Source: Muribaculaceae bacterium (lineage in GTDB: Bacteria > Bacteroidota > Bacteroidia > Bacteroidales > Muribaculaceae). Taken from it: 64,000 bases of DNA. This document shows positions 8,817 through 17,998 of this stretch, in pieces. The stretch covers positions 83,099 to 147,098 of the forward strand of contig JAFLTW010000005.1 of assembly GCA_022509085.1 (NCBI GenBank). The letters are read 5' to 3'. Within the stretch, counting starts at the first letter, position 1. The number at the start of each line of letters is the position of its first letter. The notes below the pieces were generated by a model that did no database searches, was not told the DNA's origin, and worked only from the letters and a program-made list of their open reading frames with translations. Made by a program: the position numbers and the translations under genes.

Positions 8817-9743
8817 ATGCAGACGAATAGAATAGTAATTACCGGAGCCGACGGCTTTGTAGGTAGTGAGGTTGCCAAACTCTACCTTTCGAAAGATTTT
8901 GAAGTTTTGGCTTTAGATGTTTCTATCAAACCTAATAGGTTGCCATCGCATCATCTTCTCAGGTATGAATGTATTAATCTTTTTACAGAGAGTAACAGGC
9001 TTAAAAAATTATTAGAGGATTTCAGGCCTAATTCTTTTATTCACTTTGCTTGGGATGGGTCTGCCGGTGAAAAGAGGTGTGATTACTCATTACAGCTAAA
9101 GAATGCAGAACTAAATGTAAAGTGTCTTGAAATGGCCGCTTCAGCGGGTTGTTCTCGCTTTGTTGGAGCCGGTTCTATAATGGAATATGAGGTTGAAGCA
9201 GCCATGCATGCCAATGGGTTGAGGCCGGGATTAGGTTATATATATGGCATGGGAAAACATATCGCACACGCAATGTCAAAATCCGTGGCTGCAAAGCTTG
9301 GAATTGATTTCTTATGGCCAATGATTACGAATGCCTATGGGGTAGGTGAACTTTCCCCGCGCTTCATCAATGCGACCCTTCGCAAAATAATAAATCACGA
9401 AAACCTCGAATTTACGTCAGGCACTCAAAATTATGATTTTGTTTATGTTACTGACGTGGCCAAGGCTTTCTTCCTCGTTGAGCAGAGAGGGAAAGATTTC
9501 AATGAATACATGATAGGGAGTGGGAAGGCGGCTCCCCTTAGAGAATTTATTGTGGAGATGATAAGTGCATGTGACCCCCATGCTATTCCTCATTTTGGGG
9601 ATGTCCCCTTCACCGGTATTAATTTACCTAAGTCTACTTTCGACATTACAAATCTCGTAGAAGACTGTGGTTTCAAACCCGAAATATCCTTTAGGGAAGG
9701 TATCATGAAAACATATGAATGGTTAAAAAGAATTGAGGCATGA
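8817..9743 (+). CDS. NAD-dependent epimerase/dehydratase, likely CDP-4-keto-6-deoxyhexose reductase
   Basis: 308-residue extended SDR. The Rossmann motif is TGADGFVG near the N-terminus, the catalytic serine lies in GAGSIMEY and the YxxxK pair in YGMGK. It starts four bases after rfbG and overlaps the next gene by four bases. By position it would reduce the 4-keto group of CDP-4-keto-6-deoxyglucose, before or after epimerisation by the next gene product; relatives include CDP-abequose and CDP-paratose synthases. The final sugar is inference: the window contains no DdhC-type C-3 dehydrase or its reductase, so a 3,6-dideoxy sugar is unlikely and a CDP-6-deoxyhexose is expected. Confidence 0.75.
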   Translation: MQTNRIVITGADGFVGSEVAKLYLSKDFEVLALDVSIKPNRLPSHHLLRYECINLFTESNRLKKLLEDFRPNSFIHFAWDGSAGEKRCDYSLQLKNAELNVKCLEMAASAGCSRFVGAGSIMEYEVEAAMHANGLRPGLGYIYGMGKHIAHAMSKSVAAKLGIDFLWPMITNAYGVGELSPRFINATLRKIINHENLEFTSGTQNYDFVYVTDVAKAFFLVEQRGKDFNEYMIGSGKAAPLREFIVEMISACDPHAIPHFGDVPFTGINLPKSTFDITNLVEDCGFKPEISFREGIMKTYEWLKRIEA

Positions 9744-10315
9744 TAAGAAAATTTAATGCTATAGAGTTACCTCTAAAAGGTGCTTATGTATTGGAGCCTT
9801 TTTATGCAACTGACGAAAGAGGAGGTTTCATAAAAGATTACAGCCAAGCTATATTACAATCATTTGGAATTGACCTTACTCTAAAAGAGGTGTTTTATAC
9901 CATTTCAAAAAAAGGGGTAATACGCGCCATGCACTTCCAGTTATATAAGCAACAGGCAAAATTGGTAAGATGTATCTCGGGGCATGTTTTTGATGTGATA
10001 ACCGATTTAAGACCGGAATCAGAGACCTTTGGCCAGAGCTTGGGGTTCCATCTAACAGGTGATAATCGTAAAATGCTCTATGTACCTGAATTTTTCGGAC
10101 ATGGATATCTTGTAATCGAGGATAGTATTGTTAGTTATAAGTGTTCTGAAGACTTTTTCGCAGAGGGTGACAGTGGTATAATGTTTAATGATTCCATGTT
10201 GAATATTCAATGGCCATTTGAATTAATAGGGGGTAAAGAAAATATCATCATATCTGAAAAAGATAAAAATTTGATGTCTTTTGATCAATATAAAAAGTTG
10301 GTAGACGATAAATGA
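9740..10315 (+). CDS. RmlC-like cupin sugar epimerase
   Basis: 191-residue cupin of the dTDP-4-dehydrorhamnose 3,5-epimerase family. The conserved catalytic histidine is present (IRAMHFQ, His65). In RmlC enzymes a conserved region near residue 135-150 carries tyrosines; here it reads SYKCSEDFFAEGDSG with Phe139-Phe140, so the general-acid tyrosine may be missing. Next to rfbF and rfbG it most likely epimerises C-3 (or C-3/C-5) of a CDP-4-keto-6-deoxyhexose. It overlaps both neighbours by four bases (ATGA), so the branch is tightly coupled. Confidence 0.8.
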   Translation: MIRKFNAIELPLKGAYVLEPFYATDERGGFIKDYSQAILQSFGIDLTLKEVFYTISKKGVIRAMHFQLYKQQAKLVRCISGHVFDVITDLRPESETFGQSLGFHLTGDNRKMLYVPEFFGHGYLVIEDSIVSYKCSEDFFAEGDSGIMFNDSMLNIQWPFELIGGKENIIISEKDKNLMSFDQYKKLVDDK

Positions 10316-11316
10316 AATTATCCATCATAACCACAGTCTATCAAGCAGAGAAAGACCTTCCTCGCCTTCTTGATTCAATGAAAGCAATCAAAAGTCAGGA
10401 GGTAGAATTTTTTCTGATTGATAACGGATGTACAGACAACAGCCTAAAAATATGCGAGAATTATGCGGTCCGCGACATTCGCTTTGTAATCCATCGGTTG
10501 GAGGAAAATATCGGTTATATTAGAGCACGCAATTTAGGATTAGATATCGTTCAGGCAGATTATGTGGGATTTTGTGATTCTGATGATTTTCTTGACCCGG
10601 AAGGTTACGACAGAGCAATCGCGGAATTAAAAGAAAATCAATGTGATTTTTATACTGCTTGCTGGAACACTGTTTATCCGGGCAAGACAATCCATAATCA
10701 ACCATTTATTCCTAAAGGAGAATATTCCGGTGAAGAACTTAAATGCATAATACCCAAATTTTTTGGGAAGTACAACGGACCTTCTCATCATGGTTTCATG
10801 TGGAAACAATTTGTTAAAAAAAGTTTGATTGATCGATTGAATCTCCGATTTTCATTAGATATAAAACCTTTAGAAGATAGAGTCTTTAATGCGCGTCTGA
10901 TACAAAATGTATCCTCTTTGGTCGTGAGTGATGTATGTCTGTATAATTATATTGTCAACGACAAGTCTATTACAGAGAAAATTAAAAAGAACTACGATTT
11001 GAATGCTAATTTAAATCTATATAATCAATATTTTGAGGAATTACTTCAAGCAAGCCCCTCTGAAACCTGTAATCTTGTTGTCAGAAAACAATGGTTCCCG
11101 GCATATCTTAGCTTAATTTCTCTTACATCAAAAGCTGTTAATTTTAAACAAGCTGATTTCTTATTACGGAATAATTTAAAAATAGAGAAAGTAATTGAAA
11201 ATATATCCCACGCCCCAACAACAAACTTTACTGATAAAATACTCAAAAGCCTATTAAAATCTGAGTCATACTGGATTTTGATTTTATTGTCTAAACTGAA
11301 ATCGAAAGTAAAATAA
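10312..11316 (+). CDS. Glycosyltransferase, family 2
   Basis: 334-residue cytoplasmic GT-A glycosyltransferase. Residues 1-12 (MKLSIITTVYQA), FLIDNGCTDNS (34-44), RARNLGLD (71-78) and the metal-binding DSDD (89-92) are the GT2 landmarks. Its start overlaps the epimerase stop by four bases, suggesting that it may transfer the CDP-6-deoxyhexose made by the four genes before it; that is inference from position. Confidence 0.85.
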   Translation: MKLSIITTVYQAEKDLPRLLDSMKAIKSQEVEFFLIDNGCTDNSLKICENYAVRDIRFVIHRLEENIGYIRARNLGLDIVQADYVGFCDSDDFLDPEGYDRAIAELKENQCDFYTACWNTVYPGKTIHNQPFIPKGEYSGEELKCIIPKFFGKYNGPSHHGFMWKQFVKKSLIDRLNLRFSLDIKPLEDRVFNARLIQNVSSLVVSDVCLYNYIVNDKSITEKIKKNYDLNANLNLYNQYFEELLQASPSETCNLVVRKQWFPAYLSLISLTSKAVNFKQADFLLRNNLKIEKVIENISHAPTTNFTDKILKSLLKSESYWILILLSKLKSKVK

Positions 11317-11343
11317 TACGCTGATACAAGCGTTTCTGATAAA

Positions 11344-12168
11344 ATGAAGATTACCAATTTTTTATTTAAAATACCGTATATTAATAAACTCACATATAAT
11401 TGTCTTTATTCTTTTATTGCGTCAAAACAATATAAAGTCGCAAAAAAAGAGATGGAAGGACTAAAAGAGTTCAAGAATAAGCACTTTGGAGAAACCTGCT
11501 TTATCATAGGGACTGGGCCAAGCTTAAAACATGAAGATCTTTTTAAGATTAGAGATTTGGGATTCATAACATTTGCACCAAACAGAATTTATGAAATCTG
11601 TGATTCTACGGGTTGGCAACCTACCTACTACATATGCCAAGATCATAACATAATCCGGGCGTTTCACGATAAGATAAAGATGATTAAATCAAAATTCTCT
11701 TTTTTACCAATCAATCATAAGGACCTCTTTGCATCTCCAAAAATGAAATATTTCGTACTCCGTGAACGAGATTATTATCCGGGACTGCCCAAATTCAGCA
11801 AAGATGTTCCCAAAAGATTAGATCAAGGATATACAGTCACTTATGGAGCCATACAGATGGCGGCCTATATGGGTTTTAAAACAATAATTTTGTTAGGCAT
11901 CGATCATAATTATAGTGTTTATCGTGACGCAAAAGGGCGACCTGTAAGGCAGTCAAACCGAGACAGTGACTATACAGCCGGGATGACCCATTACATGACA
12001 AAGGATACATTCCCTCGAATAGAGGAGTCGACCCGCGCTTATGAGAAGGCCGAAAAGATTTCAAAGAAATTAGGAGTCAAGATATATAATGCCACGAGAG
12101 GTGGCAAATTGGAAGCATTTGAAAGAATTGATATCGATGAATTCTATAAAAGTCATGAATCAAAATAG
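11344..12168 (+). CDS. MptE-like (DUF115-type) protein of the polysaccharide locus
   Basis: 274-residue protein with the motif CFIIGTGPSLKHEDL at residues 52-66, characteristic of the MptE-like/DUF115 fold (6-hydroxymethylpterin pyrophosphokinase relatives and motility accessory factors). A second conserved part is TYGAIQMAAYMGFKTIILLG with a following Ile-Asp-His. Such proteins occur in surface-glycan loci, where they are thought to act in sugar transfer; relatives in flagellar glycosylation transfer nonulosonic acids. A glycosyltransferase-like role is plausible but not proven. The C-terminal domain of the 13164 gene product resembles this fold. Confidence 0.7.
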   Translation: MKITNFLFKIPYINKLTYNCLYSFIASKQYKVAKKEMEGLKEFKNKHFGETCFIIGTGPSLKHEDLFKIRDLGFITFAPNRIYEICDSTGWQPTYYICQDHNIIRAFHDKIKMIKSKFSFLPINHKDLFASPKMKYFVLRERDYYPGLPKFSKDVPKRLDQGYTVTYGAIQMAAYMGFKTIILLGIDHNYSVYRDAKGRPVRQSNRDSDYTAGMTHYMTKDTFPRIEESTRAYEKAEKISKKLGVKIYNATRGGKLEAFERIDIDEFYKSHESK

Positions 12169-13144
12169 AATAGGTTGGATTGATACAGCAAAAGGGCTGG
12201 GGTTGCTTTTGGTCTTCGTAGCTCATATTAAACCCCCATATATTGCAACATGGATTTACACTTTTGCAATGCCTCTGTTTTTCTTTCTGAGCGGGTTGGT
12301 TTTCTCTCTTCACCCGTTTAAAACTTTTTTCAAAAAGAAATTTCAAAGGCTTGTAATCCCATATTTTGTCCTGGGTTTAGGAATCTACGCTTTCTTTGCT
12401 TGCATATATGCCTATGAAAAACGAGGACCGGGAGACTATTGGCAAATGTTTGTTAATCTGATTGAACAAAAAGCATTCTGGACTATATGGTTTTTGGCAG
12501 CTTTATTTTTAGCGGAATTGATTCTCTGGTTAGAATTAAGAATATGCAGAAACAGGCCTATTTTAACTCTTATACCCTCCTTAATTTTAGTAACCGGGAT
12601 TCTTCTTTTTTATAGAGGCGGAGGCTCTACTCTTCCTTGGTGCTTTGACGTGGCTTGTGTAGCTCAATTCTTTATTTTATTAGGCTACATATTTAAAACA
12701 GAATTAAGTTCAATTTCATTACCCAAGAAATATAAATGGCCCTGTGCATTTGGGTTCCTCTTCGTTAATGTCATTGCAGGATACTTTTGCATCAGGGTTT
12801 CAGGTGCCCAGCTGGACATGGCAATAGGATTATATGGGAACGAGATTTTAACCTTCATATCCGCCATCGCTGGCATAGGATTTATAATAATTGTTTGTCA
12901 GTCTTTTTCAAATAGATTTTTGAGATATTTAGGAAGAAACACCATGGTATTTTTCGCTTGGCACAGTAGGATTATCATCGTTGCGTGCGGATTGATATTC
13001 GGTGCCTTAGATTTATTCATGGATAATACTCTTCAGTCTCAACTTCTATATTTCTTGTGTACTATAACCATTATTCTTGCAGTTTTATATCCTACGACTG
13101 AATTAATTAAGAAAACACCATATAAACATTTATTTGGTCTGTAA
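12155..13144 (+). CDS. Membrane acyltransferase, acyltransferase-3 family
   Basis: About 329 residues, ten or so transmembrane segments. The N-terminus MNQNRIGWIDTAKGLGLLLV, the FVAHIKPP histidine and the FAMPLFFFLSGLVF segment are typical of sugar O-acyltransferases in capsule loci. The frame is open to 12089, but an ATG at 12155, 14 bases before the stop of the previous gene, gives the family-like start and a normal small overlap. It is the second acyltransferase of the locus; the acceptor is unknown. Confidence 0.82.
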   Translation: MNQNRIGWIDTAKGLGLLLVFVAHIKPPYIATWIYTFAMPLFFFLSGLVFSLHPFKTFFKKKFQRLVIPYFVLGLGIYAFFACIYAYEKRGPGDYWQMFVNLIEQKAFWTIWFLAALFLAELILWLELRICRNRPILTLIPSLILVTGILLFYRGGGSTLPWCFDVACVAQFFILLGYIFKTELSSISLPKKYKWPCAFGFLFVNVIAGYFCIRVSGAQLDMAIGLYGNEILTFISAIAGIGFIIIVCQSFSNRFLRYLGRNTMVFFAWHSRIIIVACGLIFGALDLFMDNTLQSQLLYFLCTITIILAVLYPTTELIKKTPYKHLFGL

Positions 13145-13163
13145 TCTTATAAATTAGAATAAT

Positions 13164-14696
13164 ATGAGCTTCAAAATTCTTGATTGCACATTAAGAGATG
13201 GTGGCTACTATACGGATTGGGATTTTCCCGATGATATAGTAAATCTCTACATCGAAGCCGTAAATGCACTTCCTATAGAATATATTGAGATTGGTTATAG
13301 GAATCTGGCCCATCCATCATATATGGGTCGTTTTGCTTATACTCCGGTTTCAATCTTAAATACTATAAGAGAACATTGCACTAAGAAAATCTCTTTGATG
13401 ATAAATGAGAAGGAAGTAAAGCCCGAAGATTTAGAAACCTTGCTGAATCCAATTGTTGGAAAGGTGGATATGATTCGACTGGCTGTAGATCCAAAAAATT
13501 TCAAAAGAGCCATTGTCCTTGCATCTCATATCAAGGACAAAGGATTTAAGGTCGGATTTAATGTAATGTATATGTCTAAATGGGAAGAAGATCCTTCTTT
13601 CTTAGATGCGATTAGGGATGTGAACCAAGTAGCTGACTTATTTTGTATGGTCGACTCTTTCGGCGGCATAATGCCTAATGAGGTAAAGAAGATATATTCA
13701 ATTATTAAAAAGGATGTTTCAATAAACATTGGATTCCATGGTCACGACAATTTGGAGATGTCATTAGCAAATAGTATCGCCGCAATCGAGGAAGGCGTTG
13801 ATTTTATAGATTCCACCATACTCGGAATGGGTAGAGGTGCGGGAAATTTAAAAACGGAGCTCTTGCTAACCTATATGAGCAAACAGGGTTGGGAAGTAGA
13901 TTTCAACATTTTAGGCGAGATTGTAAGTGCTTTCAGTTATTTAAAGGATAAGTATAAATGGGGCACTAACCTCCCCTATATGCTTTCTGGAGCCTATTCT
14001 ATCCCTCAAAAAGACGTTATGGGTTGGATTTCCAATCCTGCATATAGTTTCAATAGTATTGTTAGTGCGCTGGATAAAAAGAGGAATAAATCAGAAGAAA
14101 CTCTTTCATTTCCGATATTCAAAGGCTATCACAAGGAGTGCTTAATTATAGGGGGTGGACATTCTGTAGAGGATCACCTTTCTGCAATATTAGAATATGT
14201 TAAAACCAAACCAGAACTTGCTTTGATATTTGCAACAGCACGTCATGCAGGTTATTTCAAGGATTGCAGCAATTCAAAGTATTATTGTCTTACAGGTGAT
14301 GAATCAAAAAGGTTGTCTAAGAACCTAAATGGGGGGCAAGATTTTAAGGGAGTTTGTATAATTGCACCTTCCCCAAGACTCATGTCTCCGGATGTCCCGG
14401 CCTTTGCATTGAAGAATACTTATGAATTAGAATCATTAAGGTTTGGATCCAACTATTCAGATTCATGTACAGCCATTGCGATTGAGACTGCACTTTCGTT
14501 TGGAGCCGAGAAAGTATCGGTTGTAGGATATGACGGCTACAAAGGGGAGATACTTTCAGAAAAAGAGATGACTCTCACCACGGAGAACAGGAATTTATTC
14601 CGGACTTTTAATTCAATTTCTAGCAAACCACTCGTCACTCTCACCCCCTCTCTTTACCCTGACCTTACAGTCAAATCTATTTATTCAATTATTTAA
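13164..14696 (+). CDS. DRE-TIM aldolase-like protein with C-terminal MptE-like domain
   Basis: 510-residue two-part protein. Residues 1 to about 300 are an HMG-CoA-lyase-like TIM barrel (as in 4-hydroxy-2-oxovalerate aldolase): DCTLRDGGY at 7-15 gives the metal and base residues Arg11 and Asp12, and FHGHDN (191-196) gives the two metal-binding histidines. Residues about 325-510 begin with CLIIGGGHSVEDHL and resemble an MptE/DUF115-type nucleotide-binding domain. The next gene is a KdsB-like CMP-sugar synthetase. The pair suggests formation and CMP activation of an unusual 2-keto acid or ulosonic acid, perhaps with the C-terminal domain handling the product. Domain one is secure, domain two moderately so, the pathway is inference. 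Confidence 0.72.
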   Translation: MSFKILDCTLRDGGYYTDWDFPDDIVNLYIEAVNALPIEYIEIGYRNLAHPSYMGRFAYTPVSILNTIREHCTKKISLMINEKEVKPEDLETLLNPIVGKVDMIRLAVDPKNFKRAIVLASHIKDKGFKVGFNVMYMSKWEEDPSFLDAIRDVNQVADLFCMVDSFGGIMPNEVKKIYSIIKKDVSINIGFHGHDNLEMSLANSIAAIEEGVDFIDSTILGMGRGAGNLKTELLLTYMSKQGWEVDFNILGEIVSAFSYLKDKYKWGTNLPYMLSGAYSIPQKDVMGWISNPAYSFNSIVSALDKKRNKSEETLSFPIFKGYHKECLIIGGGHSVEDHLSAILEYVKTKPELALIFATARHAGYFKDCSNSKYYCLTGDESKRLSKNLNGGQDFKGVCIIAPSPRLMSPDVPAFALKNTYELESLRFGSNYSDSCTAIAIETALSFGAEKVSVVGYDGYKGEILSEKEMTLTTENRNLFRTFNSISSKPLVTLTPSLYPDLTVKSIYSII

Positions 14697-14712
14697 ACCG
14701 AAAAATCACGAA

Positions 14713-15468
14713 ATGAAAATAATAGCTGTTATCCCGGCTCGGTATAAGTCTTCACGATTTGAAGGAAAACCGTTAGCAGATATATGCGGCAAACTAATGA
14801 TAGAACGCGTCTATCTGCAGGCATGTAAAGTAAAAGAATTTGACACTGTTTATGTTGCAACAGATGATACCAAAATCTTCAATGCATGTAAAGAGCGTGG
14901 AATCAATGTGATTATGACATCCGATACTCATCAGACAGGGACGGATAGAATTGGGGAGGTAGCAGAAAAAATTCAGGCGGATTTGTATGTGAATATTCAA
15001 GGTGATGAGCCATTGATAGAGCCGGAAACGATAAAAAAAGCAATCGTTCCTTTCCTTGAGGGCAAAGGTTCAGATATAAGTGTCACAAATTTGATGACAA
15101 AGATAAAAGATCCTCTTGATTTAATTAATAATACAGTTCCTAAGGTTATTGCAGCTGAAGATGGACGCGGAGTATATCTAACTCGTGCAGCCGCTCCTTA
15201 TCCTAAAGGGAAAATAGACGACGTGTTTTATTATAAACAAGTATGTGTCTATGGTTTTACACCCGAAGCCTTAAGGTTTTACTGTGAATTTGGTAAAGCT
15301 CATGGGAAGGCTAAGATAGAAGCAATTGAAGATATAGAAATCCTCCGATTTATTGAAAATGGTATCAAAGTTCAGTACATAGAGGTTGATTCTGATACCA
15401 TAGCGGTAGACACACCCCAAGACTTAAAGCGTGTATGCGAGTATATCAAAATGAATCAAATACCTTAA
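14713..15468 (+). CDS. 3-deoxy-manno-octulosonate cytidylyltransferase-like enzyme
   Basis: 251-residue GT-A-fold cytidylyltransferase. PARYKSSRFEGKPL near the N-terminus, YVATDD, QTGTDR and NIQGDEPLI are the KdsB motifs, and the length is normal for KdsB. Because it is embedded in a capsule locus behind an aldolase gene, it is probably not the housekeeping CMP-Kdo synthetase but a copy that activates a related 2-keto sugar acid for the polysaccharide. It begins 16 bases after the aldolase gene. The substrate needs to be determined; CMP-Kdo itself is the simple alternative. Confidence 0.85.
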   Translation: MKIIAVIPARYKSSRFEGKPLADICGKLMIERVYLQACKVKEFDTVYVATDDTKIFNACKERGINVIMTSDTHQTGTDRIGEVAEKIQADLYVNIQGDEPLIEPETIKKAIVPFLEGKGSDISVTNLMTKIKDPLDLINNTVPKVIAAEDGRGVYLTRAAAPYPKGKIDDVFYYKQVCVYGFTPEALRFYCEFGKAHGKAKIEAIEDIEILRFIENGIKVQYIEVDSDTIAVDTPQDLKRVCEYIKMNQIP

Positions 15469-15576
15469 TTCTTTCTTATGAAAAATGATTTTTTTTAAAC
15501 TATAATTGGTATTGTATCTAAGAAAGAAACACATTATTAAGAATTTCTTATAGGACATCAAGAAGCAACATTATAA

Positions 15577-16671
15577 ATGGTATCCCCAGAAATATATTTT
15601 GGAGTATATATTTTTGCAGTCTCCGTTCTTACACTCTTTTGCATATATACATATACTCAATACCCGACAAGAAGAGTCTTAAAAAGTAATATAAACGGCG
15701 AGTACGTTATTCCAGCTACAATTACAATTCTCTTAATTCTGTATATCGGATTTCGACCGTTATCAAGAATTTTTGTAGACATGATGAACTATAACGAGAC
15801 GTTTAATTATATTACTAATTCTGGAGAGTATTTTGAACTAGATGGGGGATCTACTAATTTCATTTTTGATAATTTATTTAATTATTTAGCCACTAATTAC
15901 TATGAAGTTGTAGTTCTCTTCGTAATTATCGCTACTTTATATTTTGGTTGTCTTTATTGGTCCTTAAAAAAGATTTTTCCTAACGACCTTCTGTATGCTC
16001 TTGTTGTCTATTTAGGCGCATTATCAACATTTGCTTATGGAACAAACGGCATTAAGGCGGGGGCAGCCGCATCAATATTTTTATTAGTCTTTGCATTTTA
16101 TAAAAAACCTATAATTGCAGCCATCTTTGCAATAATTTCTTTAGGGTTTCATCATTCTATGACAGTCGTAATTTATGCTTTCATATTGGCTTATTTTATA
16201 AGGAATCCAAAATGGTTCTTATTCGGATGGCTTTTTTGTCTTTTTATAGCTGCATTACATTTTGATTGGTTAACCGGATTTTTAGCAGAATTTGCTGATG
16301 ATCAAAGTGCAAGCCGTTATCTTTTGGCAGATGAAGACGCATGGGGTGGAAAACTGGGTTTCCGATGGGACTTCATAGTTTACAGTCTTCCACCGATTCT
16401 AATTGGTATTTGGACTATATACAAACACAAGGTAATTGACCGACTTTACCAACTATTGTTATGTACATATTTAGCTACCAATGGATTCTGGTTACTATGT
16501 ATTTATGTGCCTTTCAATAACCGTATTGCGTATCTTTCCTGGTTCCTTCTTCCAATCGTGTCCATCTATCCCTTCTTAAAGTTACGTTTGAGAACCAGAC
16601 AATATATCCAGCTTAATTATGTAGCAGGGTTTTATTTAGCTTTCACTGTACTATCATACATCTTCCTTTAA
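15577..16671 (+). CDS. EpsG-family polysaccharide polymerase (Wzy)
   Basis: 364-residue membrane protein with about ten transmembrane segments. The early IGFRPLSR motif followed by FVDMMNY and a short extracytoplasmic loop is the EpsG/Wzy pattern; these proteins polymerise lipid-linked repeat units in the periplasm. It is the only polymerase candidate in the locus and pairs with the flippase at 5439. The 108-base gap before it, the largest within this part of the locus, may hold a promoter (TATAATTG near 15503 is one base off the Bacteroidota -7 consensus), but this is weak. Confidence 0.8.
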   Translation: MVSPEIYFGVYIFAVSVLTLFCIYTYTQYPTRRVLKSNINGEYVIPATITILLILYIGFRPLSRIFVDMMNYNETFNYITNSGEYFELDGGSTNFIFDNLFNYLATNYYEVVVLFVIIATLYFGCLYWSLKKIFPNDLLYALVVYLGALSTFAYGTNGIKAGAAASIFLLVFAFYKKPIIAAIFAIISLGFHHSMTVVIYAFILAYFIRNPKWFLFGWLFCLFIAALHFDWLTGFLAEFADDQSASRYLLADEDAWGGKLGFRWDFIVYSLPPILIGIWTIYKHKVIDRLYQLLLCTYLATNGFWLLCIYVPFNNRIAYLSWFLLPIVSIYPFLKLRLRTRQYIQLNYVAGFYLAFTVLSYIFL

Positions 16672-16695
16672 ATCTTAGAATTACCCTTAATTATT

Positions 16696-17967
16696 ATGAA
16701 CGATATAAAGATTTGTATTATCGGACTTGGTTACGTGGGCTTACCTCTTGCCAGATTATTCTCAACTAAATTCCCAACTATTGGTTTCGATATGAACCCC
16801 AATAGAGTAAAGGAATTAATGGCAGGTCATGATTCTACGTTAGAAGTCAATGATGATATCCTTCAAGAAGCAATCTCCAATCATGGATTTATGTGTACAT
16901 CTGATATAGAAGATATTAAAGAATGTAATTTCTATATTGTTGCAGTTCCAACTCCTGTCGATGAAAATAACACTCCTGATCTAAGACCACTCTATGGAGC
17001 TTCAGAAACTGTTGGAAAAGTAATCAAACCGGGGGATATCGTGGTATATGAATCTACGGTATACCCAGGGGTTACAGAAGATGAATGTTTACCCGTGGTC
17101 GAGAAAGTGTCCGGCTTGAAATATAACGAAGATTTCTATGCTGGTTATTCTCCGGAGAGAATCAATCCGGGAGATAAGTTACATACGGTAGAGAAAATAA
17201 AGAAGGTTACATCCGGATCCACTCCAGAAATCGGCGAATTGATTAACCAGGTGTATTCTTCAGTTATCGAAGCAGGAACTCATCTGGCTCCTTCAATAAA
17301 AGTGGCCGAAGCGGCTAAAGTAATAGAGAACTCCCAACGTGACATAAACATTGCCTTCGTTAACGAGTTGGCTAAAATTTTCCATCTAATGGGAATAGAT
17401 ACCGCTGCCGTGTTGGAAGCGGCCTCTACCAAGTGGAATTTCCTCCCCTTCAAACCTGGATTAGTGGGAGGCCATTGTATTGGCGTTGACCCCTACTATC
17501 TCGCCCAGTGTGCGCAAAGACACGGTTATAATCCAGAGATAATATTAGCAGGTCGTAGAATGAATGACGGTATGGGCGCTTACGTCGCTGACAGGGTAAT
17601 CAAACTGATGCTGAAGAAAGGAATCCAAGTTTTAGGTAGTCATATTCTCGTATTGGGTTTTACTTTCAAAGAAAATTGCCCAGACGTCCGAAATACAAGG
17701 GTAATCGACATCGTAAAGGCCCTGAAAGAATATAATATAAACGTAACAGTATTTGACCCTTGGGCCAACCCGGTAGCCGTAAAGAAAGAATACGGAATTG
17801 ACATTGAAACCGACCTTCCCACAGAAGAAAAGTTTGATGCGGCCATTTACGCAGTAGCTCATAATGAATTCAAGGATATAAACCTTTCAAGAGTGATGAA
17901 ACCTATGCATGTAGTGTTTGACGTTAAAGGCACACGTGCCATAGAGGAGATTGACAGCAGACTTTAA
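16696..17967 (+). CDS. tviB: UDP-N-acetylhexosamine 6-dehydrogenase (TviB/WbpO type)
   Basis: 423-residue nucleotide-sugar dehydrogenase. The NAD-binding GLGYVG is at residues 10-15, the catalytic motif GGHCIGVDPYYL places the cysteine at Cys261, and FVNELAKIFHLMGID is the family dimer helix. The GHCIGVDPYYLA form is typical of the TviB/WbpO/WbpA group acting on UDP-GalNAc or UDP-GlcNAc rather than UDP-Glc. Its product, a UDP-N-acetylhexosaminuronic acid, supplies carboxyl groups that the ATP-grasp proteins downstream could convert to amides. Exact epimer unknown. Confidence 0.88.
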   Translation: MNDIKICIIGLGYVGLPLARLFSTKFPTIGFDMNPNRVKELMAGHDSTLEVNDDILQEAISNHGFMCTSDIEDIKECNFYIVAVPTPVDENNTPDLRPLYGASETVGKVIKPGDIVVYESTVYPGVTEDECLPVVEKVSGLKYNEDFYAGYSPERINPGDKLHTVEKIKKVTSGSTPEIGELINQVYSSVIEAGTHLAPSIKVAEAAKVIENSQRDINIAFVNELAKIFHLMGIDTAAVLEAASTKWNFLPFKPGLVGGHCIGVDPYYLAQCAQRHGYNPEIILAGRRMNDGMGAYVADRVIKLMLKKGIQVLGSHILVLGFTFKENCPDVRNTRVIDIVKALKEYNINVTVFDPWANPVAVKKEYGIDIETDLPTEEKFDAAIYAVAHNEFKDINLSRVMKPMHVVFDVKGTRAIEEIDSRL

Positions 17968-17998
17968 TAATTTTTTTAAACCAATCTACTTTTTTAGG

